Of a DNA stretch of 18,826 nucleotides, positions 7,473 through 14,526 are shown one piece after another (within the stretch, counting starts at the first letter, position 1; every line of letters begins with the position of its first letter). Origin of the DNA: CAZKEW01 sp964580435 (GTDB lineage Bacteria > Acidobacteriota > Aminicenantia > Aminicenantales > UBA8522); NCBI GenBank assembly GCA_964580435.1, contig CAZOKP010000054.1:1-18826 (forward strand), given 5' to 3'. The notes under the pieces were generated by a model. That model made no database searches, was not told the DNA's origin, and saw nothing but the letters and a program-made list of their open reading frames with translations. The position numbers were made by a program, and so were the translations under genes.

Positions 7473-7814
7473 CTATTTGGCCTCCTTAAGCTTGGCGGCC
7501 TTGCCCTTAAGGCCGCGCATGTAATAAAGCTTGGCCCTCCGGACCCTTCCTTTTTTAATGACTTCGATCTTTCTAATGGTCTTGCCATGAACAGGAAAGA
7601 TCCTTTCTACTCCGACTCCGAAGGATATTTTCCGGACCGTGAATGTCGCCCCCAATCCGCTTCCTCTCTTAGCGATCACATCGCCCTTGAAAACCTGAAT
7701 TCGCTCCTTGTCTCCTTCCTTGATGATGACGTGCACTTTGACGGTATCCCCCACCGCAAACGGTTCCAGGTCTGTTCTTCGTTCCTTTTCTTCAGCTAAA
7801 TCAATCAGGCTCAT
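7473..7814 (-). CDS. rplS: 50S ribosomal protein L19
   Basis: L19 sits at the 30S-50S interface of the ribosome. The 113-residue product shows the family core: FAVGDTVKVHVII, RIQVFKGDVIAKRG, the TVRKISFGVGVERIFPVH stretch, and the basic tail RVRRAKLYYMRGLKGKAAKL. AAAGGA lies about five bases upstream of the ATG. The first 14 bases overlap the end of trmD, so the two are translationally coupled. The order trmD-rplS is widely conserved in bacteria. Confidence 0.97.
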   Translation of the reverse strand: MSLIDLAEEKERRTDLEPFAVGDTVKVHVIIKEGDKERIQVFKGDVIAKRGSGLGATFTVRKISFGVGVERIFPVHGKTIRKIEVIKKGRVRRAKLYYMRGLKGKAAKLKEAK

Positions 7815-8550
7815 TGTCCTTTCCTTTCCGTTGTATTGACTCCAATATTTTCTTATCTTCTGATGCCAATTTTTTCTTCTTCAAAAGGTCGGGCCGAAGG
7901 GACCGCGTCTTCTCCAGAGCCCTCCTCCGGCGCCAAGAGTAAATTTTAGCATGATCCCCGGAGAAAAGCACCAGGGGAACTTTTCCCCCCCTAAAATCGC
8001 GGGGCCTGGTGTAATGGGGATAATCCAGGAGTCCATCAAAAAAAGAATCGCGCCGGACGGACTCCCGCTTGCCGACAACGCCGGGAATAAACCTGGAAAC
8101 GGCGTCCACGATCACCCAGGCAGCCGGCTCCCCCCCCGTTAAAACATAATCTCCTATGGAAATCTCGCCATCGACCAAATGCCGGCTGACTCTCTCATCC
8201 ACTCCTTCATAGCGGCCGCAGATCAGGATGACCTGAGGAACGCTGGAAAGTGTCTTGGCAAAACGGGTATCAAATTCTGCGCCCTGAGGCGAAAGCAAGT
8301 AGACAAGGCTCTTGACGTCTTTATTTTTAATGTTCTCCACGGCCTCAAAGACCGGCTCGGGTTTGAGGACCATGCCTTCTCCTCCGCCAAAGGGACGGTC
8401 ATCCACCTGTTTGTGTTTGTCGTGCGTATAATCCCTCAAGTTATGGACACGAACCTCGACCAGCCCTTTCTCCAGTGCCCGCTTGACCACTCCCCCACAA
8501 AAAACGCTGGCGAACATTTCGGGAAAGATGGTGATGATATCAAATCTCAT
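7801..8550 (-). CDS. trmD: tRNA (guanine-N1-)-methyltransferase (m1G37)
   Basis: TrmD methylates G37 of tRNAs that read codons starting with C, and so protects the reading frame. The 249-residue product has the SPOUT trefoil-knot signatures: LSPQG (86-90), GRYEGVDER (112-120) and SIGDYVLTGGE (131-141), which together form the S-adenosylmethionine pocket. The N-terminus (FDIITIFPEMF) and the DDRPFGGGEGMVLKPEP loop are typical, as is DGLLDYPHYTRP in the linker to the C-terminal domain. The ATG immediately follows the rimM stop codon with no spacer. Confidence 0.97.
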   Translation of the reverse strand: MRFDIITIFPEMFASVFCGGVVKRALEKGLVEVRVHNLRDYTHDKHKQVDDRPFGGGEGMVLKPEPVFEAVENIKNKDVKSLVYLLSPQGAEFDTRFAKTLSSVPQVILICGRYEGVDERVSRHLVDGEISIGDYVLTGGEPAAWVIVDAVSRFIPGVVGKRESVRRDSFFDGLLDYPHYTRPRDFRGGKVPLVLFSGDHAKIYSWRRRRALEKTRSLRPDLLKKKKLASEDKKILESIQRKGKDNEPD

Positions 8551-9060
8551 TCACGTCTCGTTGAGGTCCAAAAGCCCAGCAGGCGGATCGATGCGAATCT
8601 CTTTTTTGGCCAGGTCGACTTGCCGGCAGATGGACTCATGGAAGGGAACAAGAATTTCCTTTCCTTCTCTGTCGATAACCAGGAGGTCATTGGTCGGGAC
8701 GGAAAGCACATCCACGACCTTGCCGATGACCTCTCCTTTGAGGCTGAGAACAGAACAGCCCTTCAATTCAAAGAGGTAGTATCGGCCTGCTTCGGAAGGT
8801 TTCAGGCTTTCTTGGGGAACGAACACCTCCAAACCCGTAAGACTGTCGGCCTGAGACAAGGAATTCACTCCCGCGAGCTTGACCTGAAAAAACTTTCCTC
8901 TGGGAGTGAAGAATTCGACCTCGAATTCCCTGAGCTCCCCCTCTTTCCCTATAAAGAGTGTTCGGAGCGCGGAGAGCTCAACCAGGCTGGTATCGTAGAA
9001 TTTTAGCCTTACCTCTCCGCGATTTCCCTGGCTTCTTAATATTTTCCCTACGCTTATCAA
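8551..9060 (-). CDS. rimM: Ribosome maturation factor RimM
   Basis: RimM binds ribosomal protein S19 and helps assemble the 30S head. The 169-residue product has the two-domain layout: an N-terminal beta-barrel (GKILRSQGNRGEVRLKFY) and a PRC-type barrel from about residue 90 (YYLFELKGCSVLSLKGEVIG, VPTNDLLVI, ILVPFHESICRQVDL). The start is a TTG that follows the khpA stop codon directly; an AAGG in the end of khpA is the only ribosome site. The rimM-trmD pair is a standard bacterial neighbourhood. Confidence 0.95.
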   Translation of the reverse strand: MISVGKILRSQGNRGEVRLKFYDTSLVELSALRTLFIGKEGELREFEVEFFTPRGKFFQVKLAGVNSLSQADSLTGLEVFVPQESLKPSEAGRYYLFELKGCSVLSLKGEVIGKVVDVLSVPTNDLLVIDREGKEILVPFHESICRQVDLAKKEIRIDPPAGLLDLNET

Positions 9061-9297
9061 CTAGCCTTTTTCAATGATTTCGAGGTTAAATCTTCTCTTC
9101 AACTTCATCCCGGCAGCACCCAAGATAATCCGAATGGCCCGCGCTGTTCTTCCCTGTTTGCCGATGACCTTGCCTAAATCTTCCGGAGCGACCTTAAGCT
9201 CCAGGATCGTGGTCTGCTCCCCTTCCAACTGGGAAACCTGCACCTTTTCCGGATTGTCCACTAACGCTTTGGCGATCAATTCTACAAGTTCCTTCAC
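9061..9297 (-). CDS. khpA: KH-domain RNA-binding protein KhpA
   Basis: This small (78-residue) type II KH-domain protein belongs to the KhpA/YlqC family, RNA-binding proteins often found between rpsP and rimM. The nucleic-acid loop is GKQG within VIGKQGRTARAIR, preceded by the helix LVELIAKALVDNPEKV. The start is GTG, chosen because AAGGAGG is five bases upstream; this is the strongest ribosome site in the cluster. The stop abuts the TTG start of rimM. Confidence 0.93.
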   Translation of the reverse strand: MKELVELIAKALVDNPEKVQVSQLEGEQTTILELKVAPEDLGKVIGKQGRTARAIRIILGAAGMKLKRRFNLEIIEKG

Positions 9298-9318
9298 TGT
9301 AACCTCCTTCCTAAAAGA

Positions 9319-9582
9319 TTAAGAATGTTTATGAGGAATGTTCGTTGATTTGGAAGCTCTATGCAAAAGAGATTGGACCGTTTGAGACGCCCGGGCACCC
9401 TTTTTCAGCCAAGAATTGGCTTTCTCAAAGTCGATTTGAATCTCAACAGGGTCTTTCAGAGGATTGTACGTGCCGATGAAATCTTTGGCTTTGCTTTGCC
9501 TTGGACTTTTTGATTCCATGACCACAATCCGATAAAAAGGCTTCTTTTTCGCGCCGAAACGCATTAATCGCATACTCAACAT
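9319..9582 (-). CDS. rpsP: 30S ribosomal protein S16
   Basis: S16 is an early-binding 30S assembly protein. The 87-residue product has the family N-terminus in slightly divergent form (MRLMRFGAKKKPFYRIVVMESKS) and the FIGTYNPLKDP turn, and ends in a short basic tail. The assigned start gives three extra residues (MLS) before the conserved MRLMRFG; the ATG nine bases further in is the alternative. The ribosome site is weak: AAGGA about 13 bases upstream of the first ATG. It is the first gene after its own promoter and leads khpA-rimM-trmD-rplS-rnhB. Confidence 0.95.
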   Translation of the reverse strand: MLSMRLMRFGAKKKPFYRIVVMESKSPRQSKAKDFIGTYNPLKDPVEIQIDFEKANSWLKKGARASQTVQSLLHRASKSTNIPHKHS

Positions 9583-9615
9583 GGTTAATCCATAATCCTT
9601 TAAAAATGATTAGGA

Positions 9616-9644
9616 ATGATAACGAAAAATCGCCCTTAAGTCAA
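9616..9644 (-). promoter_or_regulatory. Promoter of the rpsP operon
   Basis: On the - strand TTGACT (plus 9639-9644) and TATCAT (plus 9616-9621) are separated by exactly 17 bases, each matching the sigma-70 consensus at five of six positions. The transcript would start near 9609, giving a leader of about 27 bases before rpsP. It lets the ribosomal cluster be expressed separately from the hydrolase gene upstream. Confidence 0.75.
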
Positions 9645-9695
9645 CCTATTTTCGGCTCCCTGCTCCTTATGGTCGGCCGGGGACTGAATCCTGCC

Positions 9696-11081
9696 TTACT
9701 TGATGTAGCCGAGGCTTTTGAGCTGTTCCAGCGTCTTCGACATCGCCTCTTTGTCCTTGCAGGGTGTCGGTTTGGCTTGGGGATGGCTCTTTTCCCATTC
9801 ATCCAGGAACTTTTTCAAAGCCTGGGCGATCTTCGGATTCTCGGGCAGGACGTTCGTCAGACTTCCGTCCTGTCTCGTCCCGTTCCTCTGCAGTTCTCGC
9901 GTGTCGCAGCCTGCCTGGCCATCACGGTTCTCGATATATTCCCACTTAGCGCTGTAGACAGCGATCTTATTGCTGCGGCGAAAATATGTCTCCGCGACAA
10001 AATACCGAGGCAAGTCAAGTTGATCCTCTGACCCGTTGATCAGCGGGACAAGAGAATGCCCGGCCAATCCCCGGGGAGGACTGACACCGACATAAGCCAG
10101 CACGGTCGGCATGAGATCGATCGACTGGACGGGGCGGGTGATGACGCCGGGTTTGAGCGAAGAACCGGGATGGAAGAAAATCAGCGGCACCCTCAGATGC
10201 GTCTCGTAAAGAAGATAGCCATGTTCATTTGAATTCGCAACGTGGGGATGATCGGACAGCCCCTGACCATGGTCACTCGAAATCACGAAAAGGGTGTTCT
10301 GGCAATCGTCCCCGGCCAGGATCTTTTCGATAAAATCCCCTGTTTCTTTAGAAACCTGTCGGACCATTTGATAATATTGACGCTCTTCCTGCCGGCCCGA
10401 ATCGCTGAACAGCTGGCTGAATTCTGGCCGAGGGATGAATTGTTTTTTCTCGTGAACATCCATAATAAGCAAGGAAACGAATACTGGCCTTCGCTTCTCC
10501 CTGTGAAGGAGATCCACGGCCAGCTGGAAGATTTCCCCAGATGTTTTGAGCTTCGTCGAATAAGACCGCGGGATCTGGCCTGGTTTCGCCGCCATCCATT
10601 CCCAGACGACGTTGCTGTCAAAGTAATAGTCGTACCCTTGGCTAACATTGAAGACGCTGTTCATATTGGGATTAGCCGTCACGCCGATGGTCGTATAGCC
10701 AGCGGCTTTGAGAGCTTCAGCCAAGGTCACAAACCTGTCGTTCAGACACTGATTGAACTCGCCATAGATCCCCAGGGTTCGAGGATATTGGGAAGTGAGC
10801 GCCGCTGCGATCGACGGCATTGTCCAAGGAGCCGGGACAATGACAGTTTTAAACCGGACGCCTGTGGCTGCCAGGGCGTCAATTTCCGGGGAAATTTCGG
10901 AGGGAAAGCCATAGCAGCCCAGCTTATCCGGACGAAGCGCATCAATAAAGACAAGAATGATGTTCGGGCGGGAGGAGGATTTCTCGGAAGCTGAGAGCGT
11001 CTGGCTGGAACCCAGGAACAAGACGATCAAAAACCCAATTAAAAAAATAGGGATTTTGACAAGCCGCGCTTTTTTTTCCAT
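9696..11081 (-). CDS. Sulfatase-fold (alkaline-phosphatase superfamily) hydrolase with a Thr nucleophile position
   Basis: This 461-residue protein has an N-terminal hydrophobic segment (about 10-31) that is a signal peptide or anchor, so it acts outside the cytoplasm. The PF00884-type core is clear: NIILVFIDALRPDKLGCYG (metal ligand D47), SSDHGQGLSDH (D270, H271) and NEHGYLLYETHLRVPLIFF (H287). The segment that holds the formylglycine cysteine in true sulfatases (C-x-P-S-R) reads T87-M-P-S-I here, so both the Cys and the Arg are replaced. Threonine is the nucleophile in related phospho-transferases such as LtaS and EptA, so a phosphoester or phospholipid-headgroup reaction is at least as likely as sulfate-ester hydrolysis. 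The tail ends LKSLGYIK, common in such proteins. It has its own promoter and lies between ffh and rpsP. The substrate cannot be told. Confidence 0.85.
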   Translation of the reverse strand: MEKKARLVKIPIFLIGFLIVLFLGSSQTLSASEKSSSRPNIILVFIDALRPDKLGCYGFPSEISPEIDALAATGVRFKTVIVPAPWTMPSIAAALTSQYPRTLGIYGEFNQCLNDRFVTLAEALKAAGYTTIGVTANPNMNSVFNVSQGYDYYFDSNVVWEWMAAKPGQIPRSYSTKLKTSGEIFQLAVDLLHREKRRPVFVSLLIMDVHEKKQFIPRPEFSQLFSDSGRQEERQYYQMVRQVSKETGDFIEKILAGDDCQNTLFVISSDHGQGLSDHPHVANSNEHGYLLYETHLRVPLIFFHPGSSLKPGVITRPVQSIDLMPTVLAYVGVSPPRGLAGHSLVPLINGSEDQLDLPRYFVAETYFRRSNKIAVYSAKWEYIENRDGQAGCDTRELQRNGTRQDGSLTNVLPENPKIAQALKKFLDEWEKSHPQAKPTPCKDKEAMSKTLEQLKSLGYIK

Positions 11082-11095
11082 CGCCTTATTTTTGT

Positions 11096-11125
11096 ATTAT
11101 ATCAGACCCGGACTCTCAGAGTCAC
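11096..11125 (-). promoter_or_regulatory. Extended -10 promoter of the sulfatase-fold gene
   Basis: On the - strand a perfect TATAAT (plus 11096-11101) is preceded by TGA, making an extended -10 (TGnTATAAT). GTGACT (plus 11120-11125), four of six to consensus, is 18 bases upstream. The leader would be about eight to ten bases, with AAGG just before the ATG at 11081. Confidence 0.7.
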
Positions 11126-11185
11126 TTTTCATAGTATGGCAGAAGCATCTCCGATGCCAGTTGCATCCGCCTGCCCGCAGATTTG

Positions 11186-12517
11186 TCAGCGGGAACGGGG
11201 GATGGAGGAAAGAATCTTTTTGAACTGGGACTTCTTCATCATCTTTTTCATCTCCATAAACTGCTTCAACAGCTGGTTGACTTCGAAAACCGGCCTCCCC
11301 GATCCTTTGGCGATCCGGAGCCGCCGGCGGCCGTCGATCAACCGAGGGTCCTGCCTTTCCCGCGGCGTCATTGCGTTGATGATCGCCTCGAAGTGGAGGA
11401 TTTTTCTATCGTCCATTTCCACGGCCGACATATCCTTGAACATGCCGACATTAGGAAGATATTTTAGGATTGAGGAAAGCGAGCCCATTTTTTTGACCTG
11501 GAGGATCTGTCGCCTAAAATCCTCGAGCGTGAACTCCTCTTTTTGAAGCTTGCGAGCTATTTCTTCTGCCTCTTTAACATCTGTCTCCTGCTCGGCCTTC
11601 TCGATCAAGCTGAGGAGATCTCCCATACCGAGGATGCGGGAGGCCATCCGGTCCGGATAAAAAACCTCGAGTTTGTCGAATTTCTCTCCTGTTCCGACAA
11701 ACCGAATCGGCTTCCCTGTGACCGAAACGATCGACAGCGCGGCTCCTCCCCTGGCGTCCCCATCGAGCTTTGTCAGGAGGATGGACGACAGGCCAGTTTT
11801 CTCCTCGAAGGCTTGGGCCGACCGGACGGCATCCTGCCCTGTCATAGCGTCTCCGACATAAATGACCTCATCAGGTTGGAGGGCGTCCTTGACCAACCGG
11901 AGCTCCTCCATAAGCTCCTTGTCCACATGAAGCCGCCCGGCAGTGTCAACGATAAGGGGGTCATGCCCTCTGTTCCTGGCAAAGAGGACAAGCTCCTTGA
12001 GCGCTTTCTGGGGAAAGGCCATCTGCTCCCTGCTCATCGCGTAGAAAGGCAGGTTAAGCTGCTGGGCGATCATCTGCAGCTGGTCCTGCGCTGCCGGCCT
12101 TTTTAGGTCAAATGAGACAAGAAGCGGGTTTTTCTGGAAGCCGAGAGCCCATTTCGCCAGCTTCCCGCATGAGGTCGTCTTGCCCGACCCCTGAAGCCCG
12201 ACCAGCATGAAAATGGAAGGCGGATGGCTGGCAAAGCGCAAAGGCTTGGCTTCCTGTCCGAGGATGAAGGTCAGCTCGTCCCGGACGATCTTGATGACCT
12301 GCTGGGCCGGGGTCAGGCTGTCCAGGACTTCCTGGTTGAGAGCCTTGGACTGGATCTTCTCGATGATCTCCTTGACGACTTTGTAATTGACATCTGCCTC
12401 GAGAAGGGCCAGGCGGATCATCCTCAGGGCCTCCGCCATGTTCTTTTCCGTGATCTTCCCTTCCCCCCGGAGAAACTTCATCACTTTCTGGAGGCGTGTA
12501 GAGAGCTGTTCGAACAT
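11186..12517 (-). CDS. ffh: Signal recognition particle protein Ffh (SRP54)
   Basis: Ffh binds signal sequences of nascent membrane proteins and, with SRP RNA and FtsY, brings ribosomes to the membrane. The start at 12517 (MFEQLSTRLQ) is chosen because GGAAGGA lies upstream at good spacing and it matches the family N-terminus; the open frame runs on to 12550. In the 443-residue product the N domain is about 1-95. The GTPase motifs are GLQGSGKTT (107-115), the insertion-box segment VSFDLKRPAA (134-143), DTAGR (191-195), TKLDGDARGG (249-258) and the VGTGE closing loop. The M domain begins near 311 and includes the RNA-binding GRRRLRIAKGSG segment and a methionine-rich tail (FMEMKKMMKK). It is transcribed divergently from accB. 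Confidence 0.97.
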   Translation of the reverse strand: MFEQLSTRLQKVMKFLRGEGKITEKNMAEALRMIRLALLEADVNYKVVKEIIEKIQSKALNQEVLDSLTPAQQVIKIVRDELTFILGQEAKPLRFASHPPSIFMLVGLQGSGKTTSCGKLAKWALGFQKNPLLVSFDLKRPAAQDQLQMIAQQLNLPFYAMSREQMAFPQKALKELVLFARNRGHDPLIVDTAGRLHVDKELMEELRLVKDALQPDEVIYVGDAMTGQDAVRSAQAFEEKTGLSSILLTKLDGDARGGAALSIVSVTGKPIRFVGTGEKFDKLEVFYPDRMASRILGMGDLLSLIEKAEQETDVKEAEEIARKLQKEEFTLEDFRRQILQVKKMGSLSSILKYLPNVGMFKDMSAVEMDDRKILHFEAIINAMTPRERQDPRLIDGRRRLRIAKGSGRPVFEVNQLLKQFMEMKKMMKKSQFKKILSSIPRSR

Positions 12518-12553
12518 CTTGTTCCTTCCCGGGAAAGAGCAATCAGCCACCCC

Positions 12554-12583
12554 ATCTTAAGAGATTTCTTGAACCCAAGTCAA
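12554..12583 (-). promoter_or_regulatory. Candidate ffh promoter
   Basis: On the - strand TTGACT (plus 12578-12583) is followed after 18 bases by TAAGAT (plus 12554-12559, four of six). The transcript would start about 30 bases before the ffh ATG and include the GGAAGGA ribosome site. Confidence 0.5.
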
Positions 12584-12592
12584 ACTCCTGGC

Positions 12593-12621
12593 TTGACAAT
12601 TTCTGTCATTATGGGTAACGT
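12593..12621 (+). promoter_or_regulatory. Candidate accB promoter with an inverted repeat over the -35 box
   Basis: A perfect TTGACA (12593-12598) is followed after 17 bases by TAACGT (12616-12621), a weak -10 matching three of six. TGACA (12594-12598) and TGTCA (12604-12608) form an inverted repeat with a five-base spacer that covers most of the -35 box, a layout expected of a repressor site. The weak -10 lowers confidence. Confidence 0.4.
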
Positions 12622-12690
12622 AATTATCAACCGACGAAAATAGACTTCCTGAGAAATAAAGGCGAATTGACCTCCTTGGAGGACAGTTTT

Positions 12691-13164
12691 ATGAAAAATA
12701 AGATTGATTACGAAGAAATTTCCAGGCTCGTCAACTTCCTGGAGGAGAAAAAGCTGACCAATTTTGAGCTGGAAGTTGAGGGCCTTAAAATTAAGATCAG
12801 CCGGGCTGCAGGTTCGACCCCGACCCCGGAAAAAACCTCCGTTCCGGCGCCGAATCCGCCGCTTGAAACCGAAAAATCCCCTTTTCCGGCTGATGCGCAG
12901 CCTCAAGAAGCGGGAGATAGCCTCCATTACGTCACTTCCCCCATGGTGGGGACATTTTATCGGGCTCCAGACCCTACGTCTTCCCCCTTTGTCGACGTCG
13001 GAGACGAGGTGAAGAAAAGGCAAACGCTCTGCATCGTCGAAGCCATGAAACTGATGAACGAAATCGAATCCGAAGTGGAAGGAGTGATCAAGGAGATCTA
13101 TGCGGAAAACGGAAAACCCGTCGAGTATGGCCAAAAGCTGTTCGCCATCCAGCCCATCAGCTGA
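12691..13164 (+). CDS. accB: Biotin carboxyl carrier protein of acetyl-CoA carboxylase
   Basis: AccB carries carboxybiotin between the biotin carboxylase and the carboxyltransferase in the first step of fatty-acid synthesis. The start at 12691 is set by GGAGG eight bases upstream; an in-frame TTG at 12667 lacks a ribosome site. The 157-residue protein has an N-terminal helical and strand part (IDYEEISRLVNFLEEKKLTNFELEVEG), a proline- and alanine-rich flexible linker (about 40-75), and a C-terminal biotinyl domain from about 80. The biotinylation motif is EAMKLMNEI with K120 as the acceptor lysine. SPMVGTFYRAPDP is typical of bacterial BCCP. accC follows six bases after the stop. Confidence 0.95.
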   Translation: MKNKIDYEEISRLVNFLEEKKLTNFELEVEGLKIKISRAAGSTPTPEKTSVPAPNPPLETEKSPFPADAQPQEAGDSLHYVTSPMVGTFYRAPDPTSSPFVDVGDEVKKRQTLCIVEAMKLMNEIESEVEGVIKEIYAENGKPVEYGQKLFAIQPIS

Positions 13165-13170
13165 TCTTCG

Positions 13171-14523
13171 ATGTTCTCCAAGATCCTTATAGCCAACAGG
13201 GGTGAAATCGCCCTCCGGGTCATCCGGGCGGCCCGCGAACTGGGGATTAAGACGGTCGCTGTCTTCTCCGAGAGCGACCGGAACGCGCTGCACGCTGTCC
13301 TGGCCGACGAAAAAATCTGCATCGGCCCGGCTCGAGCCTCCGACAGCTACCTCAATATCCCCAACCTGCTCAGCGCTGCCGAGATTACTCGGGCAGATGC
13401 CATTCATCCGGGCTATGGATTCCTGGCGGAAAATCCCCGTTTTGCCGAGATCTGCGAATCCTCAGGGATCACGTTCATCGGGCCAACCCCCTCTTTGATC
13501 AAGCTCATGGGAAACAAGAGTCTGGCCCGCCAGGAGATGAGGAAGGCCAAACTCCCCATCGTTCCTGGGAGCGACGAAATCGTCGAAGATATTGCCGAGG
13601 CCAGAAAAATCGCCAAGAAGATCGGCTATCCCGTCATCCTCAAGGCGGCTACCGGAGGCGGCGGCAAAGGCATGAGGATCGCCCGGTCGCAGACGCAGCT
13701 CGAGGAACAGTTCAACCTGGCCCAGAATGAAGCCAAGTCGGCGTTCAATGACTCCTCCCTGTATATTGAAAAATACCTCCCCGAGGCCCGTCACATCGAG
13801 ATTCAGGTCATCGGCGACAAGAAAGGAAACGTGGTCGCGTTTGGGGAAAGGGAGTGCTCGATCCAGAGGAAACACCAAAAAATCATCGAAGAGACGCCCT
13901 CGCCCTTTGTGGATGAGCGGCTGCGCAAAAGGATGGTCAATTACACCGAAGACGCCGCCCACGCCATCGGCTACGAGAGTCTCGGCACCTTTGAATTTCT
14001 CGTCGACGAAAAAAAGAACTTTTACTTCATGGAGGCCAACACCCGCATCCAGGTTGAGCACCCGATCACGGAGATGGTCTACAATATTGATCTCGTCAAA
14101 GAACAAATCGCGATTGCCGCCGGGGAGAAACTCTCCATCCCGGACGACTTAGAGATGAGAGGCCACAGCATGGAATGCCGCATCAATGCTGAGGACCCCG
14201 TGACATTCGCCCCATCGCCGGGCACGATCGACTTCCTCGTTCTTCCGGGAGGAGCGGGCATCCGGGTTGACTCGGCCGCCTATCAGGGCTGGAAAATCCC
14301 TTCCGACTATGACTCTCTTTTAGCCAAGATCGCGGCTTTGGCCCCTTCGCGGCCTCAGGTCATAAAAAAAATGCAAGCCGCCTTAGAGATGACGACGATT
14401 GTTGGAATAAAAAGCAATCTGCCTCTTCATCTCCAGATCCTCGCCGACTCCGATTTCCTCAACGGGCGATACAATACCCAGTTCATGGAAAGGTTTCTCG
14501 GAAAGAACAATAACTCGAAATAA
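13171..14523 (+). CDS. accC: Acetyl-CoA carboxylase, biotin carboxylase subunit
   Basis: AccC uses ATP and bicarbonate to carboxylate the biotin on AccB. The 450-residue length is normal. The N-terminal Rossmann-type domain is clear (KILIANRGEIALRVIRAARE; IHPGYGFLAENP). The ATP-grasp domain contains the glycine-rich loop KAATGGGGKGMR and the metal and catalytic segment EANTRIQVEHPITE, where the usual EMNTR has Ala in place of Met. The C-terminal domain starts near SMECRINAEDP. No clear Shine-Dalgarno lies in the six-base gap after accB, so translation is probably coupled. The carboxyltransferase genes accA and accD are not in the window. The gene converges on a - strand gene three bases beyond its stop. 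Confidence 0.96.
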   Translation: MFSKILIANRGEIALRVIRAARELGIKTVAVFSESDRNALHAVLADEKICIGPARASDSYLNIPNLLSAAEITRADAIHPGYGFLAENPRFAEICESSGITFIGPTPSLIKLMGNKSLARQEMRKAKLPIVPGSDEIVEDIAEARKIAKKIGYPVILKAATGGGGKGMRIARSQTQLEEQFNLAQNEAKSAFNDSSLYIEKYLPEARHIEIQVIGDKKGNVVAFGERECSIQRKHQKIIEETPSPFVDERLRKRMVNYTEDAAHAIGYESLGTFEFLVDEKKNFYFMEANTRIQVEHPITEMVYNIDLVKEQIAIAAGEKLSIPDDLEMRGHSMECRINAEDPVTFAPSPGTIDFLVLPGGAGIRVDSAAYQGWKIPSDYDSLLAKIAALAPSRPQVIKKMQAALEMTTIVGIKSNLPLHLQILADSDFLNGRYNTQFMERFLGKNNNSK

Positions 14524-14526
14524 GCC

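Noticed and set aside
9696..11081. Formylglycine-dependent sulfatase
   Set aside because: The required C/S-x-P-x-R motif is absent; the position is T-M-P-S-I.
11150..11185. CCCGC/GCGGG hairpin downstream of ffh as a terminator
   Set aside because: Only five pairs with a ten-base loop and no T run.
12518..12550. Longer Ffh N-terminus starting at 12550
   Set aside because: The extra residues do not match Ffh, and the GGAAGGA site fits the ATG at 12517.
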